In this document: positions 24,936-33,134 of the stretch, one piece after another
Layout of the letters: the number at the start of each line of letters is the position of its first letter
How positions within the stretch are numbered: position 1 is the stretch's first letter
Source of the DNA: Bacillus sp. ISL-7
Lineage (GTDB): Bacteria > Bacillota > Bacilli > Bacillales_B > DSM-18226
Assembly: GCF_018613065.1 (NCBI RefSeq)
Contig: NZ_JAGGQW010000031.1
Location: forward strand, 276,374-340,373
Length of the DNA: 64,000 nucleotides
Direction: 5' to 3'
Notes under the pieces: generated by a model
Told to the model about the DNA's origin: nothing
Databases searched by the model: none
Seen by the model: only the letters and a program-made list of their open reading frames with translations
Made by a program: the position numbers and the translations under genes

Positions 24936-26939
24936 TTACACAAGTCCAAACAGTTTGCCGCCTTGATAGATAATCAAAGAGAGGACATACGCAATAGCAA
25001 ATGCATAGATTATTGAAAAAGCTGTCCATTTCTTTGAATTCGTTTCTTTATAGATTGTTGCAACCGTCGCTAAGCATGGAATATATAACAATATAAAAAC
25101 CATAAAACTATAAGCTGCAAGCGGTGTATAATAATCTGCCAATAATCCTTGCAGACTTGCATCGTTCGGAACAAAAAAGATGATATTCATGGTAGAAATA
25201 ATTGCTTCTTTTGCCAAGAATCCAGTAATTAACGATGCGGATGCCTGCCATGTTCCAAAACCAATCGGATCAAAAATTGGCGCAATAACATTCCCAATTG
25301 CCGCTAAATAACTATCATCCATGTCAACCTTTAAACCATTGGGACCCGCATATGATAGCAGCCAGATAAAGACAGAACCAGCAAAAATAAATGTTCCAGC
25401 CTTTCTTACAAATCCTTTCCCTTTATCCCATGTACTTCTCCAAAGTGATTGAAATTGGGGCAGTCGGTAGGGCGGCAGTTCAATAACAAACAATGAAGTT
25501 TCTAATTTAAGTACAGTAGAAGAAAAGACTTTTGCCAAGGTTAACGCAACAATGATGCCAAATACATACAGGCTAAGGACAACCAATGCCTTATTTCCTG
25601 CAAAAAACGCTCCAACGAATAATGCATATACCGGTAATCGTGCCGAGCAAGACATTAACGGGGTTAGTAAAATGGTTAGCAACCTCTCCCTTGGTGTTTC
25701 AATTGTTCTTGCTGCCATTATTCCTGGTACATTGCAGCCAAAACCAATCATCATTGGGATAAATGCCTTCCCATTTAAGCCAACTGATTCCATAATCCGG
25801 TCCATTACTAATGCGACTCGAGCCATGTACCCTGAATCTTCTAATAAAGATATAAAAAAGAAGAGGATAAAAATTTGCGGTACAAAGACGAGAACCCCGC
25901 CTACCCCTGCAACTAAGCCTTCAATAATTAAAGCATGAATAAAATCGGAAACATGAATAGTAGTTAATACCTTCTCAAATCCTGCCGTAATCTGTCCGGT
26001 TAAACATCCATCCAAAAGATCAGATAATGGGGTTCCAAGCCAATCAAAAGTCAACATAAACATAAAATACATGAGCAACAAGAAAATTGGCATTCCTAAA
26101 AAGCGATTCGTAACAATACTGTCAATTTTTTCAGAAAGAGGAATATCTGAACTACTTTTCCTAGCAACTTCCGCGAAAATCTTCTCGATTACTTCTTTTC
26201 TTTTTTGATAAATATAGTTGGCTAAAGATTTTACATCATATTGTTTCTGTAATATTGAATCAAGATTTGCCATAATAGAAGTTAGCTTAGTTACATCTAC
26301 AATGCTATTTAAATAGTCTCTAACATATTCATTTCCTTCAAAATATTGGATCGCTAGAAAGCGTGCAGAAAGTTCGGTTTTTCCATTTAACATACCGGTC
26401 AATGTCACAATCACTTCTTCGACCTCTTTACCGTAGTAAACGAGGTTCTTTTTGACAGGCTGGATTGATTCTGTTGAGATGACATCTACTAGTTTATCAC
26501 AGCCTTTACTGCTTCTTGCCACCACCGGAACAACTGGCACCCCGAGAAACTTTGAAAGCTTTCCTGCATCTATTTGAATCCCGCGCTTATTAGCCACATC
26601 AATCATATTAAGTCCAATAAGGGATGGCTTTTCAATCTCCAGCAATTGCAAGGTCAAATGTAAATTACGTTCTAATTGTGAAGCATCTAATATATTTAGC
26701 AGGCGATCAACGGATTCATTCAAAAAGAAGGATGTAACCACTCCTTCATCCTTTGACAGCGGATTAAGTGTATACACACCTGGTAAATCAATTAAATGGC
26801 CAATATTATTTTTAAAAATACCAACTTTCTTTTCAACGGTTACGCCGCTCCAGTTACCAACATACTCATAGGATCCTGTTAGATTATTAAACAATGAAGT
26901 TTTCCCAGTATTGGGATTTCCAATTAGAGCGATTTCCAT
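24936..26939 (-). CDS. feoB: Ferrous iron transporter FeoB
   Basis: A 667-residue protein with an N-terminal G domain (G1 GNPNTGKTS, G3 DLPGVYTL, G4 near NMIDVANKRG), a helical GDI-like region, and a membrane domain with two Gate repeats, including GFGCNVPGIMAARTI and MSCSARLPVYALF with the conserved Cys residues. It takes up Fe2+ under anaerobic or reducing conditions. The start overlaps the feoA stop by one base, and the operon has an upstream Fur box, so repression by iron is expected. Confidence 0.96.
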   Translation of the reverse strand: MEIALIGNPNTGKTSLFNNLTGSYEYVGNWSGVTVEKKVGIFKNNIGHLIDLPGVYTLNPLSKDEGVVTSFFLNESVDRLLNILDASQLERNLHLTLQLLEIEKPSLIGLNMIDVANKRGIQIDAGKLSKFLGVPVVPVVARSSKGCDKLVDVISTESIQPVKKNLVYYGKEVEEVIVTLTGMLNGKTELSARFLAIQYFEGNEYVRDYLNSIVDVTKLTSIMANLDSILQKQYDVKSLANYIYQKRKEVIEKIFAEVARKSSSDIPLSEKIDSIVTNRFLGMPIFLLLMYFMFMLTFDWLGTPLSDLLDGCLTGQITAGFEKVLTTIHVSDFIHALIIEGLVAGVGGVLVFVPQIFILFFFISLLEDSGYMARVALVMDRIMESVGLNGKAFIPMMIGFGCNVPGIMAARTIETPRERLLTILLTPLMSCSARLPVYALFVGAFFAGNKALVVLSLYVFGIIVALTLAKVFSSTVLKLETSLFVIELPPYRLPQFQSLWRSTWDKGKGFVRKAGTFIFAGSVFIWLLSYAGPNGLKVDMDDSYLAAIGNVIAPIFDPIGFGTWQASASLITGFLAKEAIISTMNIIFFVPNDASLQGLLADYYTPLAAYSFMVFILLYIPCLATVATIYKETNSKKWTAFSIIYAFAIAYVLSLIIYQGGKLFGLV

Positions 26940-27163
26940 TATATTTTCTCCACTACAATCTGAACTGCTTCCCTACGGCGGATACCGACACATTGTCCAC
27001 ATGATTCAATCATAACTGGCCCGCCAAATGGCATCACACACTTCACACACACTTCTGAGCCCTCTGTGATCCCTAAGTCAAGTAAACGTCTTTGCACCAG
27101 GAGACCAACTTGAGAAAGATTAACGATTTTCCCTTTACCCCCTGCTTTTAACAATCCGAACAT
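26939..27163 (-). CDS. feoA: FeoA, SH3-like partner of FeoB
   Basis: A 74-residue protein of the FeoA SH3-like domain with the pattern GKIVNL...RRLLDLGITEGSEV...GGPVMI, plus a Cys pair (ESCGQC) near the end that some FeoA proteins have. ATG after AGGGTG. It is the first gene of feoA-feoB-Cys-rich peptide, with a Fur box 25 bp upstream of its start. Confidence 0.93.
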   Translation of the reverse strand: MFGLLKAGGKGKIVNLSQVGLLVQRRLLDLGITEGSEVCVKCVMPFGGPVMIESCGQCVGIRRREAVQIVVEKI

Positions 27164-27187
27164 TTATATCACCCTATCTATGTTAAT

Positions 27188-27202
27188 TGAGAATGATTAT
27201 CT
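27188..27202. promoter_or_regulatory. Fur box upstream of feoA
   Basis: TGAGAATGATTATCT matches 13 of 15 positions of the 7-1-7 Fur box TGATAATNATTATCA and sits 25 bp before feoA. The wider sequence ATTGA...TTCAAT extends the symmetry. Confidence 0.75.
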
Positions 27203-27461
27203 TTCAATATCGTCATTTTAACACTTATTTATAGGTAATAATCATAATAAATTTGTCAAAAGTTCGAAATCTTTTGTGGCTTTTACAAAGAAAATATAAA
27301 CTGAGTGATGCTAGATTTTATTCTTATTTTCCCATATGATTCTAGTATTATGATTAAAATCGGAAGTAACACTTTTTATGATAAAATAAAGAAGGATTTT
27401 TGCTTTAATCATCGAATTTACACTGTAAGCAGTTTTGTCAATAGCATAGGGGGAAAACGGC

Positions 27462-28613
27462 ATGTTCACGGAAAGCGAAACGGATTTAATTGATTATTTT
27501 AATCAAAATAAACAGAAATTGATTCAAGAATGGGAAAATGCTATTGTTACCACTAAAGCAGACCCTTTTAAATTGAAGATTCATGAAAACGGAGCCGCCT
27601 TACTCGAAGCTTTGCTTAATATGCATAAAATGACTAAGCAAGAGCTTTTAAACATTATCGAAAAGCTAGCCATAGAAGTTTCGGAAGAAAGAGTATTGGC
27701 TGATATTAACCTTGGAGATTTTGTTTATAATGTAAATCTTGGGAGAACAGTTTTATACAGCTTTTTAGGTAACACTGGGATCCCATGGTCAGATATGCAA
27801 GAAGCGTTAAACAGGATAAATTTTTGCTTTGATAAATTTTTATACTATGCTGTTTCACATTATTCTGAAGCAAAAAACAAAATAATCGAAGAAAAAACAA
27901 TGCACATCGATTCTACCCATCAGGATCGATTAACACTACTCGGCCAGATGACATCAAGCTTTATTCATGAGTTTAGGAACCCACTAACTTCTGTTCAAGG
28001 ATTTATTCAATTACTGAAAGCTGATTATCCGGATATGAAATATTTAGATATCATTTCAAGTGAATTGGATCAACTTAATTTTCGTATTTCGCAATTCTTA
28101 CTTTTATCAAAAAAGGAGTTAATTGGAAAGGAAAAGGATGACTTCAATTTAAATAAATTAATTGATGAAGTATTAAACTTTCTATATCCAAGCATTCTCG
28201 ATGGAAAAGTAAAAATAAGAAAAGAATTAAGTGAAGATATTACTCTTAATGGGTATGCGGATGAAATTAGGCAGGTATTAATTAATATCATATTTAATGC
28301 GATAGATGTATTGAATCATGATGAGAATCCCACTCCAACAATTGAGATCAATAGCAGTCTCGAAAATCAGTCCATCAAAATCAATATTTCCAATAATGGC
28401 CCAGTGATCCCAGCTGAACTTAGAAAATCCATTTTCGAACCATTTTTCACGACGAAAAAACTGGGTACAGGTCTTGGATTGTTTGTATGTAAAGAAATTA
28501 TTGAAAAACATAAAGGGAATTTAGTTTGTGATTCCACTCCTGATAAAACAACATTTTCGATTAGCTTACCAGTCACAGCCATCCCTAGTGGCAATGAACA
28601 AGGTCATTCATAG
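27462..28613 (+). CDS. Soluble sensor histidine kinase
   Basis: A 383-residue protein without membrane segments. Residues 1-145 are an all-helical N-terminal domain resembling the RsbR/histidine kinase N-terminal type. The phosphoacceptor box has His169 in FIHEFRNPLTSVQGFIQLL, close to sporulation kinases. The HATPase part has an N box (IIFNAIDVLNHD), G1 NNGPVIP and G2 GTGLGLFV. No response regulator is adjacent, so it is an orphan kinase; feeding the Spo0 phosphorelay is possible by similarity of the His box, but is inference. GGGGGAAAA precedes the ATG. Confidence 0.88.
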   Translation: MFTESETDLIDYFNQNKQKLIQEWENAIVTTKADPFKLKIHENGAALLEALLNMHKMTKQELLNIIEKLAIEVSEERVLADINLGDFVYNVNLGRTVLYSFLGNTGIPWSDMQEALNRINFCFDKFLYYAVSHYSEAKNKIIEEKTMHIDSTHQDRLTLLGQMTSSFIHEFRNPLTSVQGFIQLLKADYPDMKYLDIISSELDQLNFRISQFLLLSKKELIGKEKDDFNLNKLIDEVLNFLYPSILDGKVKIRKELSEDITLNGYADEIRQVLINIIFNAIDVLNHDENPTPTIEINSSLENQSIKINISNNGPVIPAELRKSIFEPFFTTKKLGTGLGLFVCKEIIEKHKGNLVCDSTPDKTTFSISLPVTAIPSGNEQGHS

Positions 28614-28624
28614 TCCTATTATCC

Positions 28625-28651
28625 AATCCCACTTTCATTAAAGCAGGGATT
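28625..28651 (+). terminator. Terminator of the histidine kinase gene
   Basis: AATCCC / GGGATT with an inner CTTT / AAAG pair, followed by C and T8. Confidence 0.75.
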
Positions 28652-28735
28652 CTTTTTTTTCTCTTCAATATATCTTCCATTATAAACTCCTGTTGCATAT
28701 GATGAACTAAAATTTTTTATCAGGAGATTAGGCCA

Positions 28736-29290
28736 ATGTTTACATTAAAGGTTGATAATGAAATTGAGCTCCAGTTGTTCCAGCAGCATCACGCCTTAAG
28801 GCTGTATCAGCTAGTTGAGGAGAATCGTGAACATTTACGTGAATGGATGCCCTGGGTGGATAGCATGAACTCCCCTTATCAATTTGAGTCGATTATTCCC
28901 GTATGGCTGTCCCAGTTCTCAGAAAATAGCGGATTAAACGTAGGGATACTCTATAAAGGTGAACTAGTTGGTTCAATTGGATTACATCAAATTGATTGGC
29001 ATAACCGTATGACAAGTATCGGCTATTATCTTTCCAAAAATGCAGAAGGTCATGGGATCATGACTCGTTCCGTCCAATCCCTTATAAACTATGCCTTTTT
29101 CACATTAGGCTTAAACCGTGTTGAAATTCGCTGTGGTATAAAAAACAAAAAAAGCCGTGCGATTCCTGAGAGATTCGGTTTTGTAAAGGAAGGGATCATT
29201 AGAGACGGCGAACAATTGTATGGACAATATCATGATCTTTTTGTTTATAGCATGCTTGCCCGCGACTGGAATAAAAGAATTGCCTATTAA
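28736..29290 (+). CDS. ydaF: RimJ/RimL-type N-acetyltransferase (YdaF-like)
   Basis: A 184-residue GNAT protein with the RimL pattern: N-terminal LRLYQLVEENREHLREWMPWV, acetyl-CoA loop NAEGHGIMT, and NRVEIRCGIKNKKSRAIPERFGFVKEG. The order and spacing agree with YdaF of B. subtilis (183 residues), a likely ribosomal-protein-serine acetyltransferase. CAGGAGA precedes the ATG. The gene stands alone between two terminator-like stretches, and the acceptor substrate is uncertain. Confidence 0.85.
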   Translation: MFTLKVDNEIELQLFQQHHALRLYQLVEENREHLREWMPWVDSMNSPYQFESIIPVWLSQFSENSGLNVGILYKGELVGSIGLHQIDWHNRMTSIGYYLSKNAEGHGIMTRSVQSLINYAFFTLGLNRVEIRCGIKNKKSRAIPERFGFVKEGIIRDGEQLYGQYHDLFVYSMLARDWNKRIAY

Positions 29291-29392
29291 AAAATGTCTA
29301 ATTACAAATCGTTCATGCTGCCTATTGGCAGCATTTTTTATAGGCCGATTTGCTAATAGAATTTTTTTTTGAAATAATGTATACAGTACAAC

Positions 29393-29430
29393 GTAAGTGA
29401 GGTGGCATACCTTACCTTTTGTAAGGTGAT
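29393..29430 (+). promoter_or_regulatory. Leader with mutually exclusive hairpins over the ribosome site of the first CNNM gene
   Basis: ACCTTAC (29409-29415) pairs perfectly with GTAAGGT (29421-29427), which contains the AGGTG ribosome site. The same CTTAC can instead pair with GTAAG at 29393-29397. One fold hides the site, the other frees it. Confidence 0.45.
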
Positions 29431-29432
29431 AG

Positions 29433-30761
29433 ATGATTTGGATGAATGTAATTATTATTGTTATCCTAATAGCCTTTACCGCACTTTTTGTCGCTTCTGA
29501 ATTTGCGATGGTAAAGGTTCGAACAACAAGAATTGATCAATTACTGTCAGAAGGAAACCCCAAAGCGGAAGCAGCAAAGAAAGTCATTTCTAATTTGGAT
29601 GGATATTTATCAGCTACTCAGGTTGGAATTACAATCATCTCCCTAATATTAGGATGGCTGGGTGAGCCCACTATTCGAAAGCTGCTAGATCCCGTTTTTG
29701 AATGGATTCAATTACCCTTATCTTTAAAACACATTATCTCGTTTATCATTGCTTTTATTGCTATAACCTATTTCCATGTTGTAATTGGGGAATTATCACC
29801 AAAAACGATAGCGATTCAAAAAGCAGAAGAAATCCTCTTGTTTTTTGCACGACCGTTAATCATATTTTATAAGCTGATGTATCCCTTTATTTGGATTCTT
29901 AATCGTTCCGCCAGATTTGTTACTGGGCTTTTCGGAATACAACCAGCCTCTGAGCATGATATCGTCCTTTCGGAAGAAGAACTACGGTTAATCCTTTCAC
30001 AAAGCTATGAGAGTGGGGAAATAAATCAATCTGAATACCGTTATATGAACCGAATTTTTGAATTTGATAACCGGATTGCAAAAGAAATTATGGTTCCGAG
30101 AACTGAGCTTGTAACTCTATCCAGGGATGCCTCAATGGAAGAAATTATTGAAATAGTCAAGGAAGAAAAATACACTAGATATCCCCTTATTGATGGTGAC
30201 AAAGATAATATTTTAGGTGTTGTTAATATTAAAGAGGTCTTAACCGATTGTATTCAGCAAAAATGTACCGGCGAAAGGCCGCTTATCCCTTATCTTAAGC
30301 CAGTCATTCATGTCATTGAAACAATTCCCATTCAGGAACTACTAGTCAAACTGCAAAAAAACCGTTCACACATGGCCGTTTTATCTGATGAATATGGAGG
30401 GACAGCAGGAATTGTCACGGTCGAAGATATTCTTGAAGAAATTGTTGGTGAAATACGGGATGAATTTGACTTAGATGAACTCCCACTGGTTCAGAAAAAA
30501 GCAGATGGGCATTTTATTTTGGATGGAAAAGTACTAATAAGCGAAGTAAACGATCTACTGGGCACATCACTTGATGAGCAAGATGTAGACACGATTGGGG
30601 GTTGGTTTTTAACACAAAAGTTTGATGTACATAAAGGTGATTCCATCGAAAACGACGGATTTGTATTCGAAATTAATGAGATAGAAGGTCACCATATCTT
30701 ATATATTGAAGTATATAAAGCAAAAACAGAACAAAAAAAAGTGGAAGTGGCTCCTGAATAG
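29433..30761 (+). CDS. CNNM/CBS-domain membrane protein, YhdP (MpfA)-like, copy 1
   Basis: A 442-residue protein with an N-terminal DUF21/CNNM membrane domain (about residues 1-190, four hydrophobic segments, ending LSEEELRLILSQS), a CBS pair (about 205-330: MVPRTELVTL, YPLIDGDKDNILGVVNIKE, EYGGTAGIVTVEDILEEIVGEI) and a C-terminal CorC/HlyC domain. Bacterial members export Mg2+ or Co2+; B. subtilis YhdP/MpfA (444 residues) is an Mg2+ efflux protein. Older annotation as hemolysin is misleading. ATG at 29433 with AGGTGAT upstream inside a hairpin. Confidence 0.9.
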   Translation: MIWMNVIIIVILIAFTALFVASEFAMVKVRTTRIDQLLSEGNPKAEAAKKVISNLDGYLSATQVGITIISLILGWLGEPTIRKLLDPVFEWIQLPLSLKHIISFIIAFIAITYFHVVIGELSPKTIAIQKAEEILLFFARPLIIFYKLMYPFIWILNRSARFVTGLFGIQPASEHDIVLSEEELRLILSQSYESGEINQSEYRYMNRIFEFDNRIAKEIMVPRTELVTLSRDASMEEIIEIVKEEKYTRYPLIDGDKDNILGVVNIKEVLTDCIQQKCTGERPLIPYLKPVIHVIETIPIQELLVKLQKNRSHMAVLSDEYGGTAGIVTVEDILEEIVGEIRDEFDLDELPLVQKKADGHFILDGKVLISEVNDLLGTSLDEQDVDTIGGWFLTQKFDVHKGDSIENDGFVFEINEIEGHHILYIEVYKAKTEQKKVEVAPE

Positions 30762-30869
30762 GAGCCAGTATTATTTTAGATAATTTTTGTAATATTTCGT
30801 CTTTACTGTTCATATTCACTATGTTTTCCCATAAAATATAGTTATCAACCAATATACTAACCAGAACGT

Positions 30870-30898
30870 TTGACTGTACGGTTCAAATTCTTTATAAT
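30870..30898 (+). promoter_or_regulatory. Sigma-A promoter of the second CNNM gene
   Basis: TTGACT (30870-30875) and TATAAT (30893-30898), spacer 17. Predicts a leader of about 150 bases. Confidence 0.75.
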
Positions 30899-30932
30899 TA
30901 TTGTTAATTTACAAAATTGTCGAGGTGGTATA

Positions 30933-30953
30933 ATGACCATTAGACGAGATTAG
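30933..30953 (+). CDS. Possible upstream leader ORF (6 codons) before the second CNNM gene
   Basis: GAGGTGG at 30922-30928 is followed by ATG and the codons for MTIRRD, then TAG, within the transcribed leader. The ribosome site is good, but the frame is tiny; a regulatory role is speculative. Confidence 0.3.
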   Translation: MTIRRD

Positions 30954-31008
30954 CAGAAAACTAGAAATGAGTTTATTTTGATACGAGTTAATTTTTTTTA
31001 TTAAACTG

Positions 31009-31050
31009 GGAGGTGACTCCTTACCTGTCTAAAAACGGGATAAGGGAACT
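31009..31050 (+). promoter_or_regulatory. Hairpin over the ribosome site of the second CNNM gene
   Basis: CCTTACC (31019-31025) pairs with GG-A-TAAGG (31038-31045, one bulge), which contains the ribosome site AAGGGAA. Just upstream GGAG-GTGA-CTCC can form a tight tetraloop hairpin. The GAGGTG...CCTTACC pattern is shared with the leader of copy 1. Confidence 0.45.
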
Positions 31051-31053
31051 TAT

Positions 31054-32406
31054 TTGGACATATTTAACTTGGTTATTATAGCCATTTTAATTGCTTTAAC
31101 TGCTTTTTTTGTAGCTTCAGAATTTGCTATTATCAGAGTAAGAAGCTCAAGAATTGATCAGTTAATCGAAGACGGAAATTCGAGTGCTGTGACAGCTAAA
31201 CGAGTGATTTCGAACCTAGATGAATACCTTTCTGCCTGTCAGTTAGGAATTACCATTACTGCCCTTGGATTAGGTTGGCTTGGTGAATCGACATTTGAAA
31301 AGATCCTGCACCCTATTTTTAAAGGCCTGCATATTCCCGAAAGTTTTAACCAAATATTATCTGTGGGCTTTGCATTTGCAGCGATTACATTTTTACATGT
31401 AGTAATTGGTGAACTTGCACCTAAAACATTGGCGATCCAGAAAGCAGAATGGATTACCCTGATGATGTCACGTCCGCTCATCCTTTTTTATAAGGTGATG
31501 TATCCTGTAATTTGGCTGCTTAATGGTTCTGCACGAATTACAACACGTTTTTTTGGGCTTAAGCCTGTTTCTGAAAACGAAATCGCCCATACAGAAGAAG
31601 AGCTTCGAATTATTCTATCTGAAAGCTACAAAAGTGGTGAAATTAACCAATCAGAGTTTAAGTATGTAAATAAAATTTTTGAATTTGATAACCGTATTGC
31701 CAAAGAAGTTATGGTCCCTAGAACGGAAATCGTTTCCTTATCTAAGGATGATACATTAGAGACTTTTCTTCAGGTTTTACGTGAAGAAAAATTTACACGG
31801 TATCCCATCATTGATGGTGATAAGGATCATATAATTGGGCTTATTAATATAAAAGAAGTTATGACTGATTTAATTGGTAATGAAAAACTAGCTGAACGTA
31901 CTCTAGAAAACTATACACGACCAATAATTAGAGTAATAGAAACGATTCCTATCCATGACTTATTAGTAAAAATGCAAAAAGACCGTGTCCATATGGCGAT
32001 TTTAATGGACGAATATGGCGGTACTTCCGGGCTGGTTACTGTTGAGGATATCTTAGAAGAAATTGTTGGGGAAATTCGTGACGAATTCGATATGGATGAA
32101 ATTCCAGAGATTCGCAAAATTAAAGAAAACCATTATATTATCGATTCTAAAGTATTAGTTAGTGAGGTCAATGATTTATTGGGAGTGGAGATTGACGATG
32201 AAGATGTCGATACGATTGGCGGTTGGATTCTAACCGAGAATTACGAAGCAAAAGAAGGAGACATCCTACTTCATGAAAGCTATTCCTTTAAAATTCTCGA
32301 TATGGAAGAGCACCATATTAAATATATCGAGGTCTCCAAAATTGCCAATAATGGAGAGGCGGTTAGCCAACAAGTTTCAATATCCAATTCAGAAGTGCTA
32401 TCTTAA
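31054..32406 (+). CDS. CNNM/CBS-domain membrane protein, copy 2
   Basis: A 450-residue paralogue of the preceding gene with the same domain order: DUF21/CNNM membrane domain, CBS pair (MVPRTEIVSL, YPIIDGDKDHIIGLINIKE, EYGGTSGLVTVEDILEEIVGEI) and CorC/HlyC end. Long identical stretches between the two copies indicate tandem duplication. Start is a TTG at 31054 after AAGGGAA. It has its own promoter and terminator, so the two copies can be regulated separately. Probably an Mg2+/Co2+ efflux protein; the ion specificity is not readable. Confidence 0.9.
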   Translation: MDIFNLVIIAILIALTAFFVASEFAIIRVRSSRIDQLIEDGNSSAVTAKRVISNLDEYLSACQLGITITALGLGWLGESTFEKILHPIFKGLHIPESFNQILSVGFAFAAITFLHVVIGELAPKTLAIQKAEWITLMMSRPLILFYKVMYPVIWLLNGSARITTRFFGLKPVSENEIAHTEEELRIILSESYKSGEINQSEFKYVNKIFEFDNRIAKEVMVPRTEIVSLSKDDTLETFLQVLREEKFTRYPIIDGDKDHIIGLINIKEVMTDLIGNEKLAERTLENYTRPIIRVIETIPIHDLLVKMQKDRVHMAILMDEYGGTSGLVTVEDILEEIVGEIRDEFDMDEIPEIRKIKENHYIIDSKVLVSEVNDLLGVEIDDEDVDTIGGWILTENYEAKEGDILLHESYSFKILDMEEHHIKYIEVSKIANNGEAVSQQVSISNSEVLS

Positions 32407-32419
32407 AGAAGTTCTTAAC

Positions 32420-32440
32420 CCAGATCGGTTTCCGGTCTGG
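32420..32440 (+). terminator. Terminator of the second CNNM gene
   Basis: Nine-bp stem CCAGATCGG / CCGGTCTGG (one T-G pair) with loop TTT, followed by T8. Confidence 0.88.
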
Positions 32441-32534
32441 TTTTTTTTATTGAGAAAAATAAATGATTATAGGACTCTTGACCAGTCAACGATCTTCTTA
32501 AAGCATATTCTAATCACAAAGGAGGGATTTTAGA

Positions 32535-32720
32535 ATGGATCGTTTAGCAAATTTATTTTTAGCTTGTATCTTAGCCGGTTTTGCCTTAGTTAATATGCCA
32601 ACAATTTCATTTTTAGCTGGGCTGTCATCATTTTTCCATTTAGTAGGGGCACTTGCTATTTTAGTATTTTCTTTTGTTTTGCTTTACCAAGGTGTCAAAT
32701 CATTATTCAGTAAAATATAA
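32535..32720 (+). CDS. Small two-span membrane protein
   Basis: A 61-residue hydrophobic protein with membrane segments at about residues 5-30 and 33-55 and a short basic C-terminus (LFSKI). AAAGGAGGG precedes the ATG by a good distance, and a strong terminator follows. No family recognised. Confidence 0.75.
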   Translation: MDRLANLFLACILAGFALVNMPTISFLAGLSSFFHLVGALAILVFSFVLLYQGVKSLFSKI

Positions 32721-32806
32721 GCGTTTACTTAATAGGAATCAAGACGCCGGTTGATATGCTGTATTTCTCTATTGTGTGAATCTTCAATCCTCTGAAGTGA
32801 TTCTTT

Positions 32807-32864
32807 AATGAAACTAAAAAAACAAGCCAGCATAGTACATCTGGCTTGTTTTTTTAGTTTCATT
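32807..32864. terminator. Bidirectional terminator with a 24-bp perfect stem
   Basis: Positions 32807-32830 and 32841-32864 are exact reverse complements around the ten-base loop CATAGTACAT. The arm has GCCAG at its apex and T7 on both strands. On the minus side it abuts a short open frame without a start (32,863-33,003). Confidence 0.88.
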
Positions 32865-33003
32865 AGTTTACTTGTTTATCTATGCTTGATGCTAGTAACT
32901 TTTCACTTTCAAATACTTTTCCAAGTTTTTCTTCACCTTGGGTAAAGGACGCTTTGTTACCTTTGCGACATAAGCCTTTAAATCTGCATTTTAAGAAATA
33001 TTT
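32863..33003 (-). pseudogene. Possible remnant of a coding sequence
   Basis: On the minus strand about 46 codons are open to a TAA at 32863 but no ATG, GTG or TTG with a ribosome site begins them. The translation is protein-like and charged (KGNKASFTQGEEKLGKVFES). It ends exactly at the strong terminator, as a real 3' gene end would. No homologue recognised; it could be chance. The rest of the 33,004-33,134 gap holds only AT-rich sequence and the upstream signals of the next gene. Confidence 0.3.
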
Positions 33004-33134
33004 ATGTTATTTTTTTCCTAATCCGACAAGTATTTAGCAAATAAGCCATTATTAAGTATTTTTTTTTGCTTTTTTTTCTGTAAAATTGAGATAATAGCAT
33101 TAGACAATAATATACTCAAAAAACGAGGGGTTTC

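Noticed and set aside
25552..25938. 128-codon frame opposite feoB
   Set aside because: Antisense shadow of a well-supported transporter gene with composition typical of reverse-frame membrane protein coding.
27305..27461. Small plus-strand frame before the histidine kinase
   Set aside because: No ribosome site and it overlaps the kinase start in another frame; composition is that of AT-rich spacer.
29291..29432. M-box or yybP-ykoY riboswitch before the CNNM genes
   Set aside because: Conserved cores of both classes were not found; only short hairpins can be supported.
29433..32406. Hemolysin function for the CNNM/CBS genes
   Set aside because: Hemolysin is a legacy label; the domain order is that of ion efflux CNNM/CorC proteins.
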